From Sphingomonas kyeonggiensis (GTDB taxonomy: Bacteria; Pseudomonadota; Alphaproteobacteria; Sphingomonadales; Sphingomonadaceae), in the NCBI RefSeq assembly GCF_030812785.1, contig NZ_JAUSTJ010000001.1:62001-126000 (forward strand): a stretch of 64,000 nucleotides of DNA, given 5' to 3'. The notes beneath the pieces are model-generated. The model was not told the DNA's origin. It was given only the letters and a program-made list of their open reading frames with translations, and did no database searches. Shown piece after piece: positions 41,589 through 49,649 of the stretch. Both the position numbers and the translations under genes were made by a program. Position 1 is the first letter of the stretch. Each line of letters starts with the position of its first letter.

Positions 41589-43331
41589 ATGAAGAAGCTC
41601 GCGCTCGCCTTGCTCGCCTGCATGACAACGTTGCCAGCATCGGCGCAGACCTTCCTGCGCGCCGATGGCCAGCGCATCGTCGACGAGAGCGGCAACCCCG
41701 TCCTGCTGCGCGGCATGGGGCTGGGCGGCTGGATGCTGCAGGAAGGCTATATGCTCCAGCTCGGCCAGCTCGGCTCGGGCCAGCAATATCGCATCCGCGC
41801 CGCGATCGCCGATCTGATCGGCGAGGAGAGGACGGCGGAGTTCTACCGCGCCTGGCTCGACAACCACACGCGCAAGGCGGACATCGACATGATGGCGCGC
41901 TGGGGGATGAACTCGGTCCGCCTGCCGATGCACTACAACCTCCTCACCCTGCCCGCGGAGAAGGAGCCGGTCGCCGGCAAGGATACCTGGCTCGAGGACG
42001 GCTTCCGCCGCATCGACGCGCTGCTCGCCTGGACCAAGGCGAATGGCATGTACCTGATCCTCGACCTGCACGCGGCGCCTGGCGGCCAGGGCACCGACCT
42101 GCCGATCGCCGACCGCGATCCCGCCAAGCCCTCGCTGTGGCAGAGCGCGGAGAACCGCCGCAAGACGATCGCGACCTGGCGCAAGCTCGCCGAGCGTTAT
42201 GCCGACGAGCCCGGCATCGGCGCCTATGACCTGCTCAACGAGCCCAATTGGGACTTCTCCGCCCCCGGCGGCGAGCATGGCTGCAAGGAGACGGGCAACG
42301 CGCCGCTCAAGCAGCTCTACACCGACATCGCCGCCGCGATCCGCCAGGTCGACAAGCGCCACATGCTCATCATCGAGGGCAATTGCTGGGGCAACAACTA
42401 TCAGGGCCTGCTGCCCTTCGCGGACAAGAACACCGCGCTCAGCTTCCACAAATACTGGAACTACAACGACGAGGCGGCGATCGCCCCGTTCCTCAAGCTG
42501 CGCGAGACGTACAACATGCCGCTCTGGCTCGGGGAATCGGGCGAGAACTCCAACCGCTGGTTCCGCGACGCGATCGGCCTGGTCGAGAAGCACGACATCG
42601 GCTGGGCCTTCTGGCCGCTCAAGAAGATCGGCTTCAACAATCCCTATGAGATCGCCCCCAATCCGGGCTGGCCGAAGCTCGTCGCCTGGTGGACCGGCAA
42701 GGGCCCGCGCCCGGGCGCCAATGAGGCCTATGCCACGCTGATGCAGCTCGCCCGGCACGACATCCGCCACGAGAACAATGTCTTCCACCAGGACGTGGTC
42801 GACGCGATGCTGCGCCAGCCGCACGATCCGAGCCCGCGCCCCTCGGCGCCCCTGCAGGTCACCGCGGAGGGCGGCGCGTTCGACGCGGTCGACTATGACA
42901 TCGGCCCGGCCGGCGTCGCCTATCACGACAGCGACGATGCCAATTACCATGTCTCCACCGGCAAGGCCCGAAGCCAGTGGAACAATGGCCGTACCTGGCG
43001 CAACGACGGCGTCGACATCGCCCGCGCGGCCGACGAGAGCCTGTACGTCAGCGACTTCAAGCCCGGCGAATGGATGCGCTACTCGCTCTCCGCAGAGGGC
43101 GGCGGCCGCTACACGATCGAAGTCGAGGCGAAGGCCGACAAGCCCGGCACGCTGACCCTCACCCTCAACGGCGGCACGCCGTTGACGCTCGCCGTCCCCG
43201 CCGGCCCCGGCTGGCAGAAGCTGCGCGTCACCGCACCCGCCGCCCTGCTCGACGGCAACAACCTGCTGGTGCTGGGCGCGAAGAGCTTCGACGGTGGCGT
43301 GCGAGCGATACGGTTCGAGCCCGGCCGCTAG
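41589..43331 (+). CDS. Secreted GH5-family glycoside hydrolase with C-terminal carbohydrate-binding domain
   Basis: 580 residues. Sec leader ends at LPASAQ. The GH5 barrel (~25-390) has acid/base Glu218 in DLLNEPNW and nucleophile Glu316 in LWLGESGEN, with RLPMHYN and DLHAAPGGQ as further signatures. Residues ~430-580 form a beta-sandwich (YDIGPAGVAYHDSD, FKPGEWMRYSLSAEGGGRYTI) like CBM6/CBM35. Likely acts on a beta-glucan or mannan in periplasm or medium. AGAGAGGA precedes the ATG. Confidence 0.92.
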   Translation: MKKLALALLACMTTLPASAQTFLRADGQRIVDESGNPVLLRGMGLGGWMLQEGYMLQLGQLGSGQQYRIRAAIADLIGEERTAEFYRAWLDNHTRKADIDMMARWGMNSVRLPMHYNLLTLPAEKEPVAGKDTWLEDGFRRIDALLAWTKANGMYLILDLHAAPGGQGTDLPIADRDPAKPSLWQSAENRRKTIATWRKLAERYADEPGIGAYDLLNEPNWDFSAPGGEHGCKETGNAPLKQLYTDIAAAIRQVDKRHMLIIEGNCWGNNYQGLLPFADKNTALSFHKYWNYNDEAAIAPFLKLRETYNMPLWLGESGENSNRWFRDAIGLVEKHDIGWAFWPLKKIGFNNPYEIAPNPGWPKLVAWWTGKGPRPGANEAYATLMQLARHDIRHENNVFHQDVVDAMLRQPHDPSPRPSAPLQVTAEGGAFDAVDYDIGPAGVAYHDSDDANYHVSTGKARSQWNNGRTWRNDGVDIARAADESLYVSDFKPGEWMRYSLSAEGGGRYTIEVEAKADKPGTLTLTLNGGTPLTLAVPAGPGWQKLRVTAPAALLDGNNLLVLGAKSFDGGVRAIRFEPGR

Positions 43332-43357
43332 CCGCCCCGCCCGCCAGCCGGTTTTTT
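43320..43357 (+). terminator. Possible terminator of the GH5 gene
   Basis: CCGGC and GCCGG can pair across ~21 bases immediately before six T. The stem is short, so confidence is limited. Confidence 0.4.
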
Positions 43358-43455
43358 CCGTCCGGATCGGCGCGACCCGCTTTCGCGCCGATCGCCCATG
43401 CTAGGTTGCGCGCGCGCAATGAATTGCCGCTTTCCATGTAGCAGGGGCCGACCCG

Positions 43456-44421
43456 ATGAGCATCAACACAGCCGACTGGATGGGCCAGGCCCTTCTACAC
43501 AACAGCGGCGTCAGACAGATCCCGATGTGCCAGTTTCCCCTGCCCGGCAGCCACGATGCCGGCTCCTATGGCGGCATCAACGTCAAGAGCAAGACGCAGC
43601 ATTTCTCGATCTACGAGCAGCTCGAGCACGGCGTGCGCTATTTCGATTTCCGGGTGCGCGTCGACAGGGGCGTGTTCTTCTCGCACCACGGCGCCGATGA
43701 ATCGCGGGACAATCCCTACACCGCGAACTCGATCCAGACGGGAACGACCTATCTCTTCGGCGAGATCACCCGGTTTCTACGGGCGCATATCGGCGAAGTG
43801 GTGGTTCTCAATTTCAAGGACTTTACCGCGGTCACGGGCCAGGATTTCACCGCGACCGACGCCGCTGATTTCATGGCCTGCCTGCTCAGGGACTTCGGCG
43901 CCGTCCCGTCGCAGAACGACCTGCTCTATGTCCCCGGCGACATCCCCACCTATGGAAGGTGCATCGACCTGGGCCAGCGCATCATCCTGCTGATCAACGA
44001 CGAGGCATGGCCGGGCGAGTGGAGCAACTGGGCGCTGCCTACCTCTACCACGCTGCGCGAGCGCTTCTCGGACTATAAATACGCGCTGCATTCCTGGAAC
44101 ACGCTGGTCGACGACACACTTGCCGATCAGCAGAATTATCTCGCCGATACCGGATCGGACGGTCGCGATCCCGGCCTGTTCTGGGTGAGCCAGGCGGTGC
44201 TCGGCTATACCAACATGACTACGCCCAATGGCGGGAGCCAGAACAAGGAGGGCGCCTCGCATCTCAACCCGGTCTTCGAGACGGCCTATGGCCAGTGGTG
44301 GGCCGGCAAGTCGGCGATCCCGGGTGTCACGCAGAACGTCCAGCAGCCCAATGTCCTGCTGCTCGACTATTCCGGCTTTTACGACGATTTCGCCACCATC
44401 TGCTACAATCTGATCACCTGA
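43456..44421 (+). CDS. PI-PLC X-domain-like phosphodiesterase without signal peptide
   Basis: 321 residues. LPGSHDAGSYGG and LEHGVRYFDFRVR followed by FFSHHG are the hallmarks of the phosphatidylinositol-specific phospholipase C X barrel. His33 (with Asp34) and His77 or His78 correspond to the two catalytic histidines of bacterial PI-PLC. Known bacterial enzymes are secreted, but the start here, MSINTADWMGQALLHNSGVR, is not a leader. AGGGG precedes the ATG. The substrate could be an inositol phospholipid or another phosphodiester. Confidence 0.8.
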   Translation: MSINTADWMGQALLHNSGVRQIPMCQFPLPGSHDAGSYGGINVKSKTQHFSIYEQLEHGVRYFDFRVRVDRGVFFSHHGADESRDNPYTANSIQTGTTYLFGEITRFLRAHIGEVVVLNFKDFTAVTGQDFTATDAADFMACLLRDFGAVPSQNDLLYVPGDIPTYGRCIDLGQRIILLINDEAWPGEWSNWALPTSTTLRERFSDYKYALHSWNTLVDDTLADQQNYLADTGSDGRDPGLFWVSQAVLGYTNMTTPNGGSQNKEGASHLNPVFETAYGQWWAGKSAIPGVTQNVQQPNVLLLDYSGFYDDFATICYNLIT

Positions 44422-44447
44422 CCAGACGAAAGCCGCGGACGCTCGCG

Positions 44448-44470
44448 GTCACGCATATCTTATGCGTGGC
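44448..44470. terminator. Stable hairpin after the PI-PLC-like gene
   Basis: GTCACGCATA and TATGCGTGGC form a 10-bp stem with a TCT loop, extendable by two pairs. No T run follows, so it may stabilise RNA or end transcription weakly. Confidence 0.45.
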
Positions 44471-44502
44471 CGTGAGGATCCGGCAGGGCTAGAGCAGCGT
44501 CC

Positions 44503-45198
44503 ATGCCACTCGACCTGCTCTGCCTCGATGCCGACGACACGCTCTGGCACAACATGCGCCACTTCGACGCCGCGGAGCGCGCCTTTGTCGCGATGATGGC
44601 GCCGTTCGCGGCCGAGGGCGTGACGCGCGAGCGGCTCGAGGCGATGGAGAGCGCCAATCTCCGGCTCTACGGCTATGGCGCCAAGAGCTTCACCCTCTCG
44701 ATGATCGAGACCGCGACGGAGCTGTGCGGCGATTCGCTCACCCGCGAAACGGTCGCCGCGATGCTCGCGGCAGGGCGCGACCTGCTGTCGCATCCGGTCG
44801 AGCTGCTCGACGGGGTCGACGAGACGATCGAAGCGCTGGCGGATCGCGTGCGGCTGGTGCTGGTGACCAAGGGCGACCTGCTCCACCAGGAGGCCAAGCT
44901 CGCCGCCTCGGGCCTGGGCGAGCTGTTCCACGGCGTCGAGATCGTCAGCGACAAGACCCCCGACACCTTTGTCCGCCTGTTCACCCGCTATGGCGTCGCG
45001 CCCGACCGCGCCGGCATGGCTGGGGATTCGATCCGCTCGGACATCGCGCCGGTGCTCGCCGCAGGCGGCTGGGCCGCTTTCCTGCCGCCCGAACTGTCCT
45101 GGTCGCACGAGCGCGCCGCGGTGCCGAGCGAGCATCCGCGCTTCACCCAGCTCGATCGCTTCGCCGAACTTCCCGGCTGGCTCGACCGGATCGGCTAG
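44503..45198 (+). CDS. HAD-family hydrolase
   Basis: 231 residues. Motif I is LCLDADDTLW (Asp9 nucleophile, Asp11), motif II VLVTKGD, motif III Lys in SDKTPDTF, and motif IV AGDSIRSDI. The alpha-helical cap between motifs I and II suits a small phosphorylated metabolite. Cytoplasmic phosphatase or dehalogenase; substrate unknown. Confidence 0.9.
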   Translation: MPLDLLCLDADDTLWHNMRHFDAAERAFVAMMAPFAAEGVTRERLEAMESANLRLYGYGAKSFTLSMIETATELCGDSLTRETVAAMLAAGRDLLSHPVELLDGVDETIEALADRVRLVLVTKGDLLHQEAKLAASGLGELFHGVEIVSDKTPDTFVRLFTRYGVAPDRAGMAGDSIRSDIAPVLAAGGWAAFLPPELSWSHERAAVPSEHPRFTQLDRFAELPGWLDRIG

Positions 45199-45208
45199 CT
45201 GCGCGCCC

Positions 45209-45235
45209 AAAATAAAACCCCCGCTCTCGCAGGGG
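45209..45235 (-). terminator. Intrinsic terminator of the candidate structured RNA
   Basis: On the minus strand CCCCTGC and GCGGGGG pair around a GAGA (GNRA) tetraloop and are followed by TTTTATTTT. It faces the HAD gene, which is on the other strand, so it must end a minus-strand transcript. Confidence 0.88.
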
Positions 45236-45441
45236 CCACGCGCATCGCGCTTCCTCGAAACTGAAAGAGGCCGCCGGGGCGTCTCCCGACGACCCGGCGA
45301 CCTCCGACATGGTCACAGCGGCCGGTTGCTCCAGCCCGGGAGACCATGCGGACCGCTTTGCTTCGGACCGGCGCCGTTGATTGGAGGAGAATACCTCCCG
45401 TGCGCCTTACGATCGGAGGGCTTCCGATCGCGCCCAGAAGC

Positions 45442-45498
45442 TCAGCGGTGCGTCTCCCGAACGAACTGAACCGACCCCATTGCTGAACCATGAGACAT
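45442..45498 (-). CDS. 18-residue peptide inside the candidate RNA
   Basis: MSHGSAMGSVQFVRETHR followed by TGA. The start is preceded by AAAGGAGGTGATCC, a continuous match to the 3' end of 16S rRNA far longer than normal ribosome sites here, at 7-base spacing. This makes translation likely. Leader peptide of a regulatory RNA, independent small protein or ribosome-capturing decoy are all possible. Confidence 0.5.
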   Translation of the reverse strand: MSHGSAMGSVQFVRETHR

Positions 45499-45499
45499 C

Positions 45500-45513
45500 G
45501 GATCACCTCCTTT
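45500..45513 (-). promoter_or_regulatory. Exceptionally complete Shine-Dalgarno sequence
   Basis: AAAGGAGGTGATCC on the minus strand is fully complementary to the conserved 16S rRNA 3' end (GGATCACCTCCTTT). Ordinary genes in the window match only 4-6 bases. Confidence 0.8.
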
Positions 45514-45554
45514 CGCTAGTTGAAGAAGCCCGTACCCTCGAAGGGTACGCCAAC

Positions 45555-45583
45555 TATTTGAATCACCGCGAGTCGCAGAACAA
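45555..45583 (-). promoter_or_regulatory. Candidate promoter for the structured RNA
   Basis: On the minus strand TTGTTC (45578-45583) and CAAATA (45555-45560) are 17 bases apart. The predicted start, ~45548-45550, would place the first hairpin at the very 5' end of the RNA. Confidence 0.4.
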
Positions 45584-45695
45584 GTCTTGTATAAAATCTT
45601 TTTCTGAGCGATTCTGGAATTCTGGGCCGGAAACCGTCGCACCGCCCTTCCCACAGCATCCGCCAGATCGTTTCGGGCCCGTCGCCGGGCCCGGC

Positions 45696-45845
45696 TCAAT
45701 GGCGCTTGAAATACTGCACCTCGCGCTCGTGCTTCTCGGCCGCCGCGCGCGTGCCGAACGTGCCGAGATTGCGCCGCTTGTGCGTGTCGGGATCGACCTT
45801 GCGCGAATAGAGCCGGTATTCGCCCGACTTGAGCTTGCGGATCAT
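45696..45845 (-). CDS. Small basic protein resembling an integrase arm domain
   Basis: 49 residues: MIRKLKSGEYRLYSRKVDPD... ending HEREVQYFKRH. The K/R-rich strands and central RRNLGTFGTRAAAEKHE pattern recall the small three-stranded AP2-like arm-binding domain of tyrosine integrases, here as a free-standing protein. Nothing else of an integrase is near, so it is not evidence for a mobile element. I recall similar stand-alone proteins in other proteobacteria. Nucleic-acid binding is inferred. Confidence 0.75.
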   Translation of the reverse strand: MIRKLKSGEYRLYSRKVDPDTHKRRNLGTFGTRAAAEKHEREVQYFKRH

Positions 45846-45889
45846 CGCCTCTCTCCTCTCGCACGAGTCAATGCGCGAGGGCGGGCGAT

Positions 45890-46438
45890 CTATCCGCGGC
45901 AATCCTCGGCGACGCGCAGGATCTCGGCATAGGCGGGCACGACCAGGGTCGGCAGGCCATTGCCCTGCACCAGGAAGCGCCCGCGGCTATAGCCCATCGC
46001 ATCGAGGATGGAATCGCGCGGCCCCAGATCGGCGGCCAGCCACGGCGTCGCACCCGCCGGAAGCGGCTGGACGGGAAGCTGGCGCAGCGTGCTGGTGGTG
46101 CGCACCGTCAGGTTCGCCACGCCCTCGCCCCTGCGCGACAGCACCACGCGGCCGCGCCCGGCATCGCAGCGCAGGATCAGCTCGGCCTCGCCGCCCGCCA
46201 CGCCATAGAGCGCAGCCGAGCCCCGCCCGTCCTGCTTGTACACCCAGTTGCCCGGCGTCAGCGGCCAGTCGCGCCAATCGGCACCTAGCGTCGGTGCGGG
46301 GGCGGGAGCAGGCCTGGGCGCCGGGGTCGGTGCGGGCGCGGGAACCGGCCGGGGCGCCGGCGGCGGCACCATGCGCGGCGTTTCCGAACAACCCGCAATG
46401 GCGAGCGCGGAGGCGAAGACGAGCAGCTTGCGATGCAT
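45890..46438 (-). CDS. Predicted lipoprotein with Pro/Ala-rich linker
   Basis: 182 residues. Leader MHRKLLVFASALAIAGCSE has an IAGC lipobox. Next comes a linker built of PAPAP-type repeats (residues ~25-55) that may span periglycan or keep the domain away from the membrane. The C-terminal ~115 residues (DWRDWPLTPGNWVYKQDGRG onward) form a small beta-rich domain of unknown function. The ATG at 46438 was chosen for the leader. Confidence 0.82.
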   Translation of the reverse strand: MHRKLLVFASALAIAGCSETPRMVPPPAPRPVPAPAPTPAPRPAPAPAPTLGADWRDWPLTPGNWVYKQDGRGSAALYGVAGGEAELILRCDAGRGRVVLSRRGEGVANLTVRTTSTLRQLPVQPLPAGATPWLAADLGPRDSILDAMGYSRGRFLVQGNGLPTLVVPAYAEILRVAEDCRG

Positions 46439-46529
46439 GGCCGGCCTTATGGGCGAAGTGCCCGGGCGGCTCAACCGCTGCGGCGACGAAACGGCGCACC
46501 GCCACGCCGCCGCACGCTCCAGGCCCGAC

Positions 46530-47240
46530 TTATCCGCCCGCCGGCAGATAGGCGGAGACCGCCATATAATTGTTCGGCCAGGGCAGGCCCGGGCAATGCC
46601 AAGCGGCGCGGAACTGCTGCCAGCTCAGGCGATGCACCTGCCCCTCGTCCGCCAGCAGCACCTGCGCATCGGACCAGCCGCACACCACGCCCCAGCGCAA
46701 CTGGCCCTGCGCGAAGATCTGCGCGGCATCGAGCAGGCACGCCACCGGGATGCGATAGCGGGAAAGCCAGTCGCGCAGACCCGCCACCTCGGCCTCGCCA
46801 TCGCCAAAGGCCGCGGAATGGGAAATGATCGTCCTCAGCCCGAAATGCTGGAACGCCCCTGCCATCTCCTCCTTGTTCGGGATCGGCGCGCCGAACAGCC
46901 CGCCGGTGGGAACCTGCTGCGCCACCGTCACGGCATATTGCGGCGGGAAATGGAGCCGGCCGTCATTGGCGTCGCCCATGCCCTGCACCGAGCGCCCGAA
47001 GCCCAGGCTCGGGCCGTTGCCCGCCCAGAAATCGACGATCGTGGCCACCGCCAGTTCGCCCGAATTGAGCCCCGGCACCTGCGCATAGCTGAAGAGCCGG
47101 CTCATGCCGTGGAAAAGCTCGAGATGCACCGGCCCCGCTGCGCGCAGGCCCGGCGCATCGGCATGTGCTTCGACGGGACGCGCGACATCAACGGTCAGGT
47201 CGAAGGCGGCACCGGGCTGTTTTTCGATCGTGTCAGACAT
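46530..47240 (-). CDS. C39-like papain-fold protein, probably catalytically inactive
   Basis: 236 residues, no leader. The layout recalls C39-like cysteine peptidases: QVPGLNSGELAVATIVDFW would hold the catalytic Cys (usually DCGPAAL), GQLRWGVVCGWSDAQVLLAD would hold the His (usually HWVVVVGYD), and WQQFRAAW follows. Here the Cys position is Ser60 and the His is not kept, so proteolysis is unlikely; a binding role is possible. The fold call is my own pattern match and could be wrong. Located downstream of uvrB on the same strand with a 170-bp gap. Confidence 0.5.
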   Translation of the reverse strand: MSDTIEKQPGAAFDLTVDVARPVEAHADAPGLRAAGPVHLELFHGMSRLFSYAQVPGLNSGELAVATIVDFWAGNGPSLGFGRSVQGMGDANDGRLHFPPQYAVTVAQQVPTGGLFGAPIPNKEEMAGAFQHFGLRTIISHSAAFGDGEAEVAGLRDWLSRYRIPVACLLDAAQIFAQGQLRWGVVCGWSDAQVLLADEGQVHRLSWQQFRAAWHCPGLPWPNNYMAVSAYLPAGG

Positions 47241-47410
47241 TGGCCGATTCCCCCAATATTGGCGTGGATGCGGCCCGATGGTTCCGACGGTGTTCCAGAT
47301 ATCCCGCAGTCGACGAGCGACCGGAATATTTGGGACTCGCGGTTTATATTATCGCTCGACCATGCCGCAATTCTGGCATCGGCTCAATATTGCAGAGCAG
47401 GCAGGCGCGA

Positions 47411-49597
47411 TCAGCGCCCGCCGCCCCATTTGCGCTGCGTCTTGCCATAGCGCGTCTTGCGCGTCCCCGGCTTGCCCTCGTTGCTGCGCCCCATGACCGG
47501 CGCCTTGCGCTGGTCCTCGGGCAGGCCGAGTTCCTCCGCCTCGAGCCCACGGATCTCGTCGCGCAGCCGCCCGGCTTCCTCGAATTCGAGGTTCGCCGCC
47601 GCGTCGCGCATCTTCTTCTCGAGCTCCTCGATATAGGCGCGCAAATTGTGGCCGACCATGTGCGGGCGATCGGCATCGATCTCCACCGTCACCTGGTCCT
47701 TCGAGGCGACATGGGCGATGATGTCGCCGATATTCTTCTTCACCGTCTCCGGCGTGATGCCGTGCTCGGTATTGTACTCCTGCTGCTTCTCGCGGCGGCG
47801 GCCTGTCTCGGCGAGCGCGCGCTCCATGCTGCCGGTCATGCGATCGGCATAGAGGATCACCCGGCCCTCGACGTTGCGCGCGGCGCGGCCGATCGTCTGG
47901 ATCAGCGAGGTCTCGCTGCGCAGGAACCCCTCCTTGTCCGCATCGAGGATCGCGACCAGCCCGCACTCGGGGATATCGAGGCCCTCGCGCAGCAGGTTGA
48001 TGCCGACTAGCACGTCGTACACGCCCATACGCAGATCGCGGATCAGCTCGATGCGCTCCAGCGTCTCGGTGTCCGAGTGCATGTAGCGGACCTTCACGCC
48101 CGCCTCGTGCATGTATTCGGTCAGGTCCTCGGCCATCCGCTTGGTGAGCGTGGTCACCAGCGTGCGATAGCCCTTTGCCGTGGTCGCCTTGCACTCCTGG
48201 ATCAGGTCCTGGACCTGCTCCTCGACCGGCTTGATCTCCACCGGCGGATCGATGAGTCCGGTCGGGCGGATCACCTGCTCGACGAACACGCCGCCGGTCT
48301 GCTCCATCTCCCAGCCCCCCGGGGTGGCCGAGACATAGACGGTCTGCGGCCGCATCGCTTCCCATTCGTTGAAGCGCAGCGGCCGGTTGTCGATCGCGCT
48401 CGGCAGCCGGAAGCCGTACTCGGCCAGCGTCACCTTGCGGCGATGGTCGCCCCGCGACATGCCGTTGATCTGGCCGATCGTCTGGTGGCTCTCGTCGACG
48501 AAGAGCAGGGCGTTCTCGGGCAGATATTCGAACAAGGTGGGCGGCGGCTCGCCGGGCAGGCGGCCGGTGAGGAAGCGCGAGTAGTTCTCGATGCCCGCAC
48601 AGCTGCCCGTCGCCGCAATCATCTCGAGATCGAAGTTCGTGCGCTGCTCCAGCCGCTGATGCTCGAGCAGCTTGCCCTCCGCCTCCAGCTCCTTGAGCCG
48701 CTCGGTCAGCTCATGGCGAATGCCCTCCATCGCCTGCTTCATCGTCGGCCCGGGCGTGACATAGTGCGAGTTGGCAAAGACGCGGACATAGTCGAGGCTC
48801 GCCACCTTCGATCCGGTCAGCGGGTCGAACTCGGTGATCTCCTCGATCTCGTCGCCGAAGAAGCTCACCCGCCAGGCGCTGTCCTCATAGTGCGAGGGAA
48901 AGATCTCGAGGCTGTCGCCGCGCACCCGGAAGGCGCCGCGCCCGAAGGCGGCATCGTTGCGCTTGTACTGGAGCGCGACCAGCTTGCGGATGATCTCGCG
49001 CTGATCGACCACCTGGCCCTTCTTCAGGTCGAAGATCATCGCCGAATAGGTCTCGACCGAGCCGATGCCGTAGAGGCACGACACCGACGCCACGATGATC
49101 ACGTCGTCGCGCTCGAGCAGCGACCGGGTGGCGGAGTGCCGCATCCGGTCGATCGCCTCGTTCACCGAGCTTTCCTTCTCGATATAGGTGTCGGACCGGG
49201 GCACGTATGCCTCGGGCTGGTAATAGTCGTAATAGCTGACGAAATACTCGACCGCGTTCTCCGGGAAGAACGACTTCATCTCGCCATAGAGCTGCGCGGC
49301 CAGGATCTTGTTCGGCGCCAGCACCAGCGCCGGGCGCTGCAGCGTCTCGATCACCTTGGCCATGGTATAGGTCTTGCCCGAACCCGTCACACCAAGGAGC
49401 ACCTGGTCGCGCTCGCCCTGGCGCGCCTGCTCGACCAGCTCGGGGATCGCGAAGCGCTGGTCGCCCGAGGGCTGATACTCGCTGACGAGCTTGAACAGCT
49501 TCCCGCCCTCGGACTTCTCCGGGCGCTGGGGACGGTGCGGGACGAAGCTCTGCCCGGTCTCGGGCTCGGCCAGGCTGGTGCGAATCTGGATTGCCAT
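47411..49597 (-). CDS. uvrB: Excinuclease ABC subunit B
   Basis: 728 residues with an N-terminal extension of ~35 residues compared with E. coli. Walker A is GVTGSGKT (69-76). The beta-hairpin [22 protein letters not shown] inserts between DNA strands. Helicase motifs include LLFVDESHQ and [20 protein letters not shown]. The C-terminal UVR helix pair ([26 protein letters not shown]) binds UvrC. Verifies DNA damage in nucleotide excision repair. The ATG at 49597 is preferred to upstream in-frame ATGs, which would read across the divergent promoter. Confidence 0.96.
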   Translation of the reverse strand: MAIQIRTSLAEPETGQSFVPHRPQRPEKSEGGKLFKLVSEYQPSGDQRFAIPELVEQARQGERDQVLLGVTGSGKTYTMAKVIETLQRPALVLAPNKILAAQLYGEMKSFFPENAVEYFVSYYDYYQPEAYVPRSDTYIEKESSVNEAIDRMRHSATRSLLERDDVIIVASVSCLYGIGSVETYSAMIFDLKKGQVVDQREIIRKLVALQYKRNDAAFGRGAFRVRGDSLEIFPSHYEDSAWRVSFFGDEIEEITEFDPLTGSKVASLDYVRVFANSHYVTPGPTMKQAMEGIRHELTERLKELEAEGKLLEHQRLEQRTNFDLEMIAATGSCAGIENYSRFLTGRLPGEPPPTLFEYLPENALLFVDESHQTIGQINGMSRGDHRRKVTLAEYGFRLPSAIDNRPLRFNEWEAMRPQTVYVSATPGGWEMEQTGGVFVEQVIRPTGLIDPPVEIKPVEEQVQDLIQECKATTAKGYRTLVTTLTKRMAEDLTEYMHEAGVKVRYMHSDTETLERIELIRDLRMGVYDVLVGINLLREGLDIPECGLVAILDADKEGFLRSETSLIQTIGRAARNVEGRVILYADRMTGSMERALAETGRRREKQQEYNTEHGITPETVKKNIGDIIAHVASKDQVTVEIDADRPHMVGHNLRAYIEELEKKMRDAAANLEFEEAGRLRDEIRGLEAEELGLPEDQRKAPVMGRSNEGKPGTRKTRYGKTQRKWGGGR

Positions 49598-49649
49598 CGC
49601 GGGGAATATGGGGTGTGGCTGGCACATACGCCAACCCCAGGGGAACATC

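Larger units (their letters stand above)
45209..45550 (-). ncRNA. Candidate structured RNA with a short ORF and intrinsic terminator
   Basis: A minus-strand transcript of ~340 bases is suggested by a plausible promoter (45555-45583) and a strong terminator (45209-45235). Hairpins from the 5' end: 45531-45549 (8-bp stem), 45410-45430 (8-bp stem, 5-base loop), 45383-45399 (GGAGG / CTCCTCC), 45308-45348 (CATGGTC/GACCATG), and 45269-45302 (about 10 bp plus CGTC/GACG on a GGGA loop). An 18-codon ORF with a near-ideal Shine-Dalgarno occupies 45442-45498. CTCCTCC at ~45383-45389 could pair with that Shine-Dalgarno as an alternative fold. I do not recognise it as RNase P, 6S, SRP or tmRNA. Confidence 0.6.
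45199..45695. other. Stretch without conventional genes, occupied by the candidate RNA
   Basis: 497 bases between the HAD gene and the 49-residue gene. Apart from the RNA (45209-45550) it contains a GGGCCCG-GCGA-CGGGCCC hairpin near 45671-45690 just after the small gene's stop, and an AT-rich upstream segment at 45580-45625. Confidence 0.7.

Noticed and set aside
45195..45506. 103-codon minus-strand frame across the candidate RNA
   Set aside because: It reads through the terminator and all hairpins, has Arg/Gly-rich composition, and its ATG lacks the strong ribosome site, which belongs to the 18-codon frame.
45500..45515. Plus strand reads GGATCACCTCCTTTC, identical to the 16S rRNA 3' end
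   Set aside because: No other 16S sequence is nearby, so it is not an rRNA fragment. It is better read as a perfect Shine-Dalgarno on the minus strand.
45209..45550. Known RNAs: tmRNA, RNase P RNA, 6S RNA, SRP RNA
   Set aside because: No tag ending in Ala-Ala, no RNase P core such as GAGGAAAGTCCGGGC, no SRP GGAA/GGTAA motif and no single long bulged helix of 6S type. Judged by eye only.
45696..45845. Integrase-like segment as a sign of an integrated element
   Set aside because: No recombinase core, attachment-site duplication, tRNA or other mobile gene is near.
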